Positions 58,031 to 64,000 of a DNA stretch of 64,000 bases are shown here, piece after piece. The first letter of the stretch is position 1. Every line of letters begins with the position of its first letter. The stretch comes from CF-39 sp035651155. GTDB taxonomy: Bacteria; Chloroflexota; Limnocylindria; P2-11E. Under the pieces are notes generated by a model. It made no database searches and had not been told where the DNA came from. It saw nothing but the letters and a program-made list of their open reading frames with translations. Both the position numbers and the translations under genes were made by a program. Location: positions 124,001-188,000 of the forward strand of contig DASRGG010000002.1 of NCBI GenBank assembly GCA_035651155.1. The letters run 5' to 3'.

Positions 58031-59255
58031 GGCCCGTGGACGAGCGGCATTCGCGTTCATCTTCATCACGGTGCTGCTCGACATGCTCGCGTTCGGGATC
58101 ATCGTCCCGGTCTTGCCCCAGCTCATCGTCCGCCTCGAGGGCGGCGACACCGCGAGCGCCGCGGCCGTCTTCGGCGTCTTCGGCACCGCGTTCGCGCTCA
58201 TGCAGTTCCTCGCGGCGCCGGTGCTCGGCGCGCTCGCCGACCGCTTCGGGCGCCGGCCGGTCGTGCTGCTGTCGAACTTCGGCCTCGGCGCCGACCACGT
58301 CGTGATGGCGCTGGCGCCGACGATCCCGATCCTGTTGGTCGGGCGCCTCATCTCGGGCGTGACGTCGTCGTCGTTCAGCACCGCGGGCGCGTACGTCTCG
58401 GATGTCACGCCGCCCGAGCGGCGCGCCGCGCGCTTCGGCATGCTCGGCGTCGCGTTCGGGATCGGCTTCATCGTCGGACCGGCCCTGGGCGGCCTCGTCG
58501 CGAGCGTCGACCTGCGCGCGCCCTTCTGGCTGGCCGCGGGTCTCTCGTTCACGAACTTCCTCTACGGGTCCTTCATCCTGCCCGAGTCGCTCCCGAAGGA
58601 TCGCCGTTCTCCGTTCCGCCCTCGCGCCGCGAATCCGATCGGGGCGATGCGGTTCCTCGGCGACCGGCCCGTGCTCGTGACGATCGCGCTGGCGGCGTTC
58701 TTCGCGTATCTCGCGCACGACTCCCTGCCGCATGCGTTCGTCCTCTACAGCGCGCACCGCTTCGGATTCGACGAGCGTGCGATCGGGCTCGGCCTGACGC
58801 TCGCGGGCGCCTCATCCCTCGTCGTGCAGGGCGCCGTCGTCGGCCGCGTCGTCGGCGCGTTCGGCGAGCGTCGCGCGCTGCTCGGCGGACTGCTCGTCGG
58901 ACTCGCCGGCCAGCTGATCCTCGGACTCGCGCCGGTGCCGGCGCTGTTCCTCGTCGGCCTGCCGGTCTGGTCGCTGTTCGGGCTCGTGACGCCGTCGCTC
59001 CAGTCGATCGCCACGCGCGAGGTCGCGCCGACCGAATACGGCCATCTGCAGGGCGCGCTCGCGAGCCTCCGTTCGATCGCGACGCTCGTCACGCCGCTCC
59101 TGTACACGCAGGTCTTCGCGGCGGCCATCGGTCCCTTCGCATCGGCAGGCCTGCCGGGCGCGCCCTTCGTGCTCAGCGCGCTCTTCCTCGCGGCGTCCGT
59201 CGCGACGATCAGCTTCGCAGCGCGCCGATCGCCAGCAGCAGTCCGTCCTTCTTGA
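58029..59255 (+). CDS. MFS drug-efflux transporter (TetA-like)
   Basis: 408 residues with twelve predicted helices. The N-terminus FIFITVLLDMLAFGIIVPVL and the loop motif GALADRFGRRPVVLLSN are typical of the TCR/TetA group; the antiporter motif C region is GPALGGLVAS. The second half carries ATREVAPTEYGHLQGALASL. It is divergent from the NUDIX gene and its 3' end overlaps the convergent aspartoacylase-like gene by 47 nt. Likely proton-driven export of a small hydrophobic compound. Tetracycline itself is only one possibility. Confidence 0.85.
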   Translation: MARGRAAFAFIFITVLLDMLAFGIIVPVLPQLIVRLEGGDTASAAAVFGVFGTAFALMQFLAAPVLGALADRFGRRPVVLLSNFGLGADHVVMALAPTIPILLVGRLISGVTSSSFSTAGAYVSDVTPPERRAARFGMLGVAFGIGFIVGPALGGLVASVDLRAPFWLAAGLSFTNFLYGSFILPESLPKDRRSPFRPRAANPIGAMRFLGDRPVLVTIALAAFFAYLAHDSLPHAFVLYSAHRFGFDERAIGLGLTLAGASSLVVQGAVVGRVVGAFGERRALLGGLLVGLAGQLILGLAPVPALFLVGLPVWSLFGLVTPSLQSIATREVAPTEYGHLQGALASLRSIATLVTPLLYTQVFAAAIGPFASAGLPGAPFVLSALFLAASVATISFAARRSPAAVRPS

Positions 59256-60180
59256 TCGCGGGGCTCGTGACGACGAAGAGCACGACGCCGCTCACCGGCG
59301 CGCGCACCGGCGCGATCGGCTTGCCGACGAGATCGGTGAGCTCGCCCACGAGGTCGCCCACGCGCACGCGCTGACCGACGTGGACCCCGCAGTGGAACAT
59401 GCCCTCCGCCGGCGAGCGCAGCCACTCGAAGCTGTCGACGACGGTGGGAGGCGGGACCGCGTCCGGCTCGCCCTCGAGCGCCCCGATCGCACGCAGGATG
59501 TTCGTGACGCCGCGCACGTGTCGCACGACGTCCTCTTCGATGAGCAGGCCACGGCCACCCGACTCCGCGAGCATCGCGGCCACGCCGCTCTGCGCGGCGA
59601 CCGCGTACAGGCTCCCCGGCCGCTCGCCGGTGGGCGCGCTCTTCACCGCCCACTCCGCGCCATACGCGCTCACCATGCGCAGGATCGTCGCGTCGCGAGC
59701 CGCGTCGGCGGTCTCGCGATAGATCACGAACGGCGTGAGGTCCTCGATGAGGTCGCCGGCATGCAGGTCGATGGCGTGCTCGAACCGCACGACGATCTCC
59801 GTGAGGAGGCGGTGCGCGAAGCGCTGGCCCCAAGTGCCGTTCGCGTCGCCCGGGAAGAGGCGGTTGAGGTTGTCGTTGTCCTCGGGATTGACGTAGATGC
59901 TGCGCTCGTAGAAGCCGGGGCGGTTCAGGAGCGGGATGAGGACGATCCTGCCGCGCACCTCGCGGGGGTCGAGCGAGCGGCCGAGACGCATGGCGGCCTC
60001 GATGCCGGTGTACTCCGCCGCGTGGATCCCCGCGGTGACGAGCACCGACGGCCCCGCCTGCGCGCCGTTGATCGCGATGTACGGCCAGCGGTACTTCGCG
60101 AGGCCCGGGTCGCCCTCGAAGGTGAAGGTACCGCTCGCGCGCGAAGACGCCCTCGGGACGGGGATCGGTCCGATGTCCAT
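59209..60180 (-). CDS. Succinylglutamate desuccinylase/aspartoacylase-family zinc hydrolase
   Basis: 323 residues. The zinc ligands of the M14-like fold appear in TAGIHAAEYTGIEA (H-x-x-E) and in HAIDLHAGDLIEDL. A beta-barrel C-terminal domain (EGMFHCGVHVGQRVRVGDLV, KPIAPVRAPVSGVV) follows, as in AstE/ectoine-hydrolase-like deacylases. It starts 1 nt after the CysS/MshC-like gene stop, so they are one transcription unit. Removal of an acyl group from an amino acid or related metabolite is expected; the specific substrate is not shown. Confidence 0.85.
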   Translation of the reverse strand: MDIGPIPVPRASSRASGTFTFEGDPGLAKYRWPYIAINGAQAGPSVLVTAGIHAAEYTGIEAAMRLGRSLDPREVRGRIVLIPLLNRPGFYERSIYVNPEDNDNLNRLFPGDANGTWGQRFAHRLLTEIVVRFEHAIDLHAGDLIEDLTPFVIYRETADAARDATILRMVSAYGAEWAVKSAPTGERPGSLYAVAAQSGVAAMLAESGGRGLLIEEDVVRHVRGVTNILRAIGALEGEPDAVPPPTVVDSFEWLRSPAEGMFHCGVHVGQRVRVGDLVGELTDLVGKPIAPVRAPVSGVVLFVVTSPAIKKDGLLLAIGALRS

Positions 60181-60181
60181 C

Positions 60182-61342
60182 TCAGTACACCCCCAGCACG
60201 GTACGCGCGACCCGGCGCAGCGAGGGCTTCTCGCGCCGGCCGGCTCCGCGCGCGGCGCGTTCGAGCGTCTGGATCGCCGCGCGCGTGTCGAGATCGTCGT
60301 CGAGCGCGGCGAGCACCGCGCGCGTCGCGGCGTCGCGCCCGAGCGGACCGACCGGGCCGCGTCCGAGCGCGCCCGCGAGGCGATCGGCCCGCTCGCGCGC
60401 GCGGGCGAGACGAGCGTCGTCGTGGTCGAACGCGCGACGGTAGTGCGCGTCGAGCAGGTAGAGCCGCAGCGCCTGCGGCGTCGTGGACCGCAGCGCGTCG
60501 CGCACGAACACCATGTTGCCGAGCGACTTCGACATCTTCTCGCCGCCGAGGCGCACCGGAGCGGGATGCACCCACCATCCGGCGAACGGACGCTTCCCGG
60601 TGGCCGACTCCGATTGCGCGATCTCGTTCTCGTGATGCGGATAGATGAGGTCGCTCCCGCCGCCGTGGATGTCGATGCGATCGCCGAGATGGCGGAGCGC
60701 CATCGCCGAGCACTCGAGATGCCATCCGGGGCGGCCGGGACCGTACCGGCTCGGCCAGGTCGGACCGCTGGGGACGGCGCGCCACAGTGCGAAGTCGATC
60801 GGGCTGCGGCGGCGCGGATCGTCGAGCGCGGCGTCGTCCTGACGCGCGAGGATCGCGCGCATCCTCGACGGACCGAGCCGCGAGAGCTCGCCGTACCGCG
60901 GATCGCGCGAGACGTCGTAGTACACGCTGCCGTCGACAACGTACGCGGCGCCGCGGCGCCGCAGCCGCTCGATGAGCGCGCGCATGGCGGGGAGCTCGCG
61001 CGTCGCGTGCGGCAGCACGTCGGGGCGGCGCCAGCGCAGCGCGCGCATGTCCTCGAGGAACTTGCGCTCCTCACGCCGGCCGAGGGCGCGCCAGTCGACG
61101 CCGTCGCGGGCCGCGCGCTGGAGGATGGATTCGTCGATATCGGTGACGTTCTGCGCGTACCGGACGCGTGCTCCCCGCGCCTCGAGAAGCCGCACCAGCA
61201 CGTCGAAGACGAGGAACGTGCGCGCGTGGCCGAGGTGGGTCGTGTCGTAGGGCGTCACGCCGCAGACGTAGACGGTGACGGCGGAGGAGCGGGGACGGAA
61301 CGGCGTGGTGCGCCGGCGACGCGTGTCGTAGAGGGTGAGCAC
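60182..61342 (-). CDS. Cysteinyl-tRNA synthetase-family ligase (MshC- or CysS-like)
   Basis: 386 residues from GTG. Class I signatures: VYVCGVTPYDTTHLGHART (HIGH box and zinc Cys) and GGEKMSKSLGN (KMSKS). Other zinc ligands are in WHLECSAM and PHHENE. Phrases such as QNVTDIDESILQRAARDGVD and WRALGRREERKFLEDM, and the short C-terminus without the full anticodon-binding helices, are closer to mycothiol ligase MshC than to classical CysS (about 460 residues). No other mycothiol genes are in the window, so a cysteine activation role is sure but the acceptor (tRNA or glucosaminyl-inositol) is not. Confidence 0.85.
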   Translation of the reverse strand: MLTLYDTRRRRTTPFRPRSSAVTVYVCGVTPYDTTHLGHARTFLVFDVLVRLLEARGARVRYAQNVTDIDESILQRAARDGVDWRALGRREERKFLEDMRALRWRRPDVLPHATRELPAMRALIERLRRRGAAYVVDGSVYYDVSRDPRYGELSRLGPSRMRAILARQDDAALDDPRRRSPIDFALWRAVPSGPTWPSRYGPGRPGWHLECSAMALRHLGDRIDIHGGGSDLIYPHHENEIAQSESATGKRPFAGWWVHPAPVRLGGEKMSKSLGNMVFVRDALRSTTPQALRLYLLDAHYRRAFDHDDARLARARERADRLAGALGRGPVGPLGRDAATRAVLAALDDDLDTRAAIQTLERAARGAGRREKPSLRRVARTVLGVY

Positions 61343-61368
61343 CTCGGGTGACGATATCCTCGCCCACG

Positions 61369-62481
61369 ATGCTCCGCTTGCCCGCCGTCGACGCGACCCT
61401 CGGCATCGTCGAGCGGATCGCATCGGCGCCGACCGCTCCGTACCACGAGCACCGTGCCATGCGCGCGATCGCGCGCGAGCTCGCGACGCTCGGGATCTCC
61501 ACCGAGGAGGACGCGTACGCGCAGGTCCACGCACGCGTGCGCCGCGGCGACGCGGCGCGCTCGCTCGCGCTCGTCGCGCATACCGACCATCCCGCGTTCG
61601 AGATCACGAGCGCGAGCGGACACGAGGGGCGGGCCCGGATCCTCGGCGGCTTCTACGCGCGCTTCTTCACCGGGCACGTCCCGGTCCTCGTCTGCGACGA
61701 CGGCGACGCGGAGCCATTCCACGCGACGCTCGACGACTACGTCACCGCGGTCGACGTCGCGCACAACTCGCCCGGCCACTGCCGCATCCGCTCGGAGCGG
61801 CCCCTCGCCGCCGGCCAGTGGGCGGTCGTCGATCTCCCGCCGTTCGAGGTCCGCGGCGACGAGCTGCACCTGCGCGCCGCGGACGATCTCGCGCTCTGCG
61901 CCGTCGTCGTGCTCACCCTCGCCGCGCTCGCCGAGGAGACGCGCGCGTACGACGTCCGCGCCGTCTTCACCCGCGGCGAGGAGACCGGCCTGTACGGGGC
62001 GCGTCTGGTCGCGGAGGACGGGAGCGTCCCGCGCGACGCGGTCGTGGTGTCGCTCGAGGCGAGCCGCGCTCTGCCGCACGCGCGCGCCGGCGCCGGCGTG
62101 GTCGTGCGTCCCGGCGACATGCACAACACGTTCAGCAACGACGGCGAGCGATACCTGCGGGTGGCGCGCGAGCGCTTGAACGGCGCCAAGATCCCGACGC
62201 AGCGATCGCTCCTCAGCGGCGGGACCTGCGAATCCTCCGCGTTCGTCCGGCTCGGATGGACGACGACGGCGATCGCCCTACCAAACGTGAACTACCACAA
62301 TCAAACGGAGGAGCACGACCGCTTCGTGCCGGAGATCGTGCGGCTTTCCGACCTGCGCGGCGCCGTCGCGCTGCTGGCCGAGGCCGCGGTGGCCGCCGGT
62401 GCGGACGAGGATGAGACGTGGTGGCCAGACGTCCGCCGCGTCCCGGCCGAGATACGCGAGCTCATGCGGCGATCGCGTTAG
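61369..62481 (+). CDS. M42-like zinc aminopeptidase
   Basis: 370 residues. Metal and catalytic residues are in ALVAHTDHPAFEITS, LRAADDLALCAVVV (bridging Asp), FTRGEETGLYGARLV (Glu-Glu) and NYHNQTEEHDRFVPE (final His). This is the order of M42/M28-like co-catalytic aminopeptidases. The ATG at 61369 is used; a GTG at 61348 would add seven residues. The gene is divergent from the CysS/MshC-like gene with only 26 nt between starts. Probable cytosolic peptide trimming enzyme. Confidence 0.8.
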   Translation: MLRLPAVDATLGIVERIASAPTAPYHEHRAMRAIARELATLGISTEEDAYAQVHARVRRGDAARSLALVAHTDHPAFEITSASGHEGRARILGGFYARFFTGHVPVLVCDDGDAEPFHATLDDYVTAVDVAHNSPGHCRIRSERPLAAGQWAVVDLPPFEVRGDELHLRAADDLALCAVVVLTLAALAEETRAYDVRAVFTRGEETGLYGARLVAEDGSVPRDAVVVSLEASRALPHARAGAGVVVRPGDMHNTFSNDGERYLRVARERLNGAKIPTQRSLLSGGTCESSAFVRLGWTTTAIALPNVNYHNQTEEHDRFVPEIVRLSDLRGAVALLAEAAVAAGADEDETWWPDVRRVPAEIRELMRRSR

Positions 62482-62534
62482 CTCGGCCGCTCGCTACCAC
62501 TTTTGTCCTAGTCCATCTGACAGGCGCCCACCCC

Positions 62535-62562
62535 TTGACGCGGGATGCCTGAGGTGTAGAAC
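62535..62562 (+). promoter_or_regulatory. Sigma-70-like promoter of a small transcription unit
   Basis: TTGACG (62535-62540), 16-nt spacer, TAGAAC (62557-62562). A perfect 12-bp palindrome GTTCCGCGGAAC (62569-62580) lies at the expected transcription start and may be an operator. Confidence 0.5.
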
Positions 62563-62615
62563 GAAGATGTTCCGCGGAACGAGCAAGACCAACGCACCAA
62601 CCTACAGGAGGTGTC

Positions 62616-62660
62616 ATGGTCCGGCTTCACAAAGTGTTCGGAGTGTTCCAGGTCGATTGA
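62616..62660 (+). CDS. 14-residue peptide with a very strong ribosome site
   Basis: ATG at 62616, TGA at 62658; encodes MVRLHKVFGVFQVD. AGGAGGT lies 3 nt upstream, stronger than most genes here. It has its own promoter-like sequence (62535) and a strong terminator (62809), giving a transcript of about 270 nt. It could be a leader or signalling peptide, or simply the start of an untranslated regulatory RNA. No homologue is recognised. The remaining sequence to 62808 shows no other supported gene. Confidence 0.4.
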   Translation: MVRLHKVFGVFQVD

Positions 62661-62808
62661 CGACGCCCTCGGCGGAAGGGGGCTACGACCTGCGGAGCGG
62701 GCGGCGGATCCCGATGTGTGGACGACGATCATTTCTCATGATCGCCACGTCGAGGCCGGAAGTGAGGCCTGAAGCCGACGCTCCATCGGACTGTTAGCAA
62801 GCGAACAC

Positions 62809-62838
62809 AAAGCGACCCCCGGACGCGGGGGTCGCTTT
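62809..62838 (+). terminator. Strong intrinsic terminator
   Basis: AAAGCGACCCCCG, a short GACG loop and its complement CGGGGGTCGCTTTT, a near-perfect stem of about 12 bp ending in four T residues. It ends the small peptide unit just before the Yip1-like gene at 62854. Confidence 0.88.
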
Positions 62839-62853
62839 TGTACTGTCAGAGCG

Positions 62854-63930
62854 ATGGAGAGCACGAGCGAGCTTGCGTGGTTCCGCGGTGAGATCTGGCG
62901 CTCGCTCATCCGCCCGCGCGATTTTGCCCGCGGCCTCGCTCGAGAGCACTACGGCCTGGCGGGCGTGCTGGTCGGCCTGGGCGCCGGCATCGGCCTCTCT
63001 GTCGGCGTCGACCTTCTCGTGCTCGCCTCGAAAGGCCTCGCGCCCGGCTCGTACGTCGCGCGTCTCGGCGTCGACGCCGGCCTGCTCGGCGTCCGCCTCG
63101 CGGTCAGCACGGCCTTGGTCGCGTGGATCGCGAGCGGCGCGGTCCGCCTCATGGGACGGCGCGGCGGCACGCTCGATCAGCTCTTCACCGCGCTGACCTT
63201 CGCGACCGCGCCCCTGCTGCTCGTCCCGGTACCCGCGCTCCTGGTCACCGTCGGCGCGACCACCGCGACGCTCGCGGTCGCAGCCGCGATCGTGCTCGTG
63301 CTGCTGCTCCGCGTCGTCATCGGCGTCGCGCTCAACATCCGCGGCATCCTTCCGCCGCTCATCGCGGTCGTCACCTTCGTCGTGGTCATCGCGCTCGGCG
63401 CGTTCGTGCTCGGCGACCAGATCTCGCGCATGCGCTTCCTCGCGTACGCCGTCGCGCCGCCCCTCGTCGCCGACTTCACGGCGATGCCGGCGGCGGGCAC
63501 GCGCTACGACATGCTGGGCTTCGATCTCACGCTGCCCAACGGATGGAAGCCCGCGAGCGGCGGGGTGCCCGGCGAGGCCGCGCGCTTCGAGTCGTCCACG
63601 GCCACGCTCGTCGTCGCGCGGGCGCGCGCCGCGGCGCTCGACACCGCCGACACCTACGCCGACGTCGTCGCGGCGCCGCAGAAGGTCGGCCTGAAGGACG
63701 CCTGGCAGGAGCGCGGCGTGACGCGCATCAACGGCGTCGTGGTCGTCGACGATCGCTACGGCGGTACATATGAAGGCCGGACCGTCGTGTGGCGGCAGTT
63801 CACCGCGGTGCCCGGCGCGCAGGGTCTCGCGCTCGTCTATCGCGTCGTCGAGCCTGCGGACCGCCAGGCCGCTCTCGACGAGGCCGCGGCGATCGCCGCG
63901 ACCTGGCACATCAGCGCGGCGGGTCGCTAG
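62854..63930 (+). CDS. Yip1-like membrane protein with C-terminal soluble domain
   Basis: 358 residues. The N-terminal start ELAWFRGEIWRSLIRPRDFA is followed by about five hydrophobic helices (GVLVGLGAGIGLSVGVDLLV, ALLVTVGATTATLAVAAAI, FVVVIALGAFVLGDQI), as in bacterial Yip1/DUF1282-type proteins. From about 215 a soluble alpha/beta domain follows (FDLTLPNGWKPASGG, VLVV-like strands, RTVVWRQFTAVPG). The soluble part looks like a DUF-type periplasmic domain with no catalytic signature. Its 3' end overlaps a minus-strand gene end by 4 nt. Confidence 0.7.
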   Translation: MESTSELAWFRGEIWRSLIRPRDFARGLAREHYGLAGVLVGLGAGIGLSVGVDLLVLASKGLAPGSYVARLGVDAGLLGVRLAVSTALVAWIASGAVRLMGRRGGTLDQLFTALTFATAPLLLVPVPALLVTVGATTATLAVAAAIVLVLLLRVVIGVALNIRGILPPLIAVVTFVVVIALGAFVLGDQISRMRFLAYAVAPPLVADFTAMPAAGTRYDMLGFDLTLPNGWKPASGGVPGEAARFESSTATLVVARARAAALDTADTYADVVAAPQKVGLKDAWQERGVTRINGVVVVDDRYGGTYEGRTVVWRQFTAVPGAQGLALVYRVVEPADRQAALDEAAAIAATWHISAAGR

Positions 63931-63998
63931 ACCAGGTCCACCCGGCGCACCGTTCGCTCGTCGGTGATGCGGTAGGCCTCGAGCTCGGGCTCGGGCCC
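63927..63998 (-). CDS. C-terminal end of a minus-strand gene (truncated by window)
   Basis: A frame open from the window edge ends in TAG at 63927-63929 and encodes EPELEAYRITDERTVRRVDLV, a coding-like, acidic-then-basic tail. Too short to identify. It overlaps the convergent Yip1-like stop by 4 nt. Confidence 0.5.
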   Translation of the reverse strand, partial: GPEPELEAYRITDERTVRRVDLV

Positions 63999-64000
63999 GC

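Noticed and set aside
1..64000. CRISPR array or IS element
   Set aside because: No regularly spaced direct repeats and no transposase were seen.

Overview
The window is high-GC, gene-dense DNA from a bacterium. GTG starts and 1-4 nt stop/start overlaps are common. The gene content (Tat-exported molybdenum hydroxylases, CuA and blue-copper proteins, FMN-binding and polyferredoxin membrane proteins, CRP-type regulators) suggests an environmental respiratory organism. A Chloroflexota-like lineage would fit, but no ribosomal marker is present, so placement is an inference.

Layout. 1-3.8 kb: end of a cation/proton antiporter, a degenerate pyrophosphatase/PH-like protein, an MFS transporter and a broken MobA-like nucleotidyltransferase. 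3.8-15.4 kb: a molybdenum-hydroxylase locus with two Tat-targeted [2Fe-2S]/Mo-subunit modules, one FAD/[4Fe-4S] subunit, a Tat-exported ferredoxin, a cytochrome b, a PAS-LuxR regulator and the maturation genes yqeC and yqeB. YqeB/YqeC are markers of selenium-dependent molybdenum hydroxylases. 15.5-28.4 kb: a long minus-strand, translationally coupled array of electron-transfer genes (cytochromes c, CuA and blue-copper proteins, a beta-propeller, GltD-like and polyferredoxin proteins, an FMN-binding protein, ApbE, DsbD-like, SufU). It resembles a nos-type support cluster but has no oxidase and no canonical NosZ.

28.5-39.9 kb: two CRP-type regulators with matching palindromes, a glutaredoxin-thioredoxin reductase fusion, an AhpD-like gene whose in-frame TGA replaces the second cysteine of the CxxC site (probable selenocysteine), an operon of radical SAM protein, methyltransferase, SRPBCC, CcdA and DsbA, and a GGDEF-EAL protein. 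40-42.9 kb: a candidate structured RNA, an AbiE-like toxin-antitoxin pair and a decayed dinD.

43.0-57.3 kb: a genomic island inserted in the 3' half of tRNA-Glu(TTC). It is bounded by 36-bp identical repeats and carries a tyrosine integrase next to the intact tRNA. Its cargo looks defensive: a Panacea antitoxin with an unrecognised partner, an XRE/DUF5131 operon divergent from a TcmP gene, a type III restriction-modification system with an extra small gene, a RepA-like ATPase, small zinc proteins and an orphan DNA methyltransferase. 57.4-64 kb is ordinary chromosome (NUDIX, MFS, aspartoacylase-like, CysS/MshC-like, M42-like, Yip1-like) plus a compact transcription unit encoding a 14-residue peptide.

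Working together: the Mo enzymes probably oxidise a substrate outside the membrane and feed the quinone pool through cytochrome b. The copper/flavin array probably carries electrons across or outside the membrane. The CRP-type proteins probably control the redox-stress genes, including the selenoprotein.
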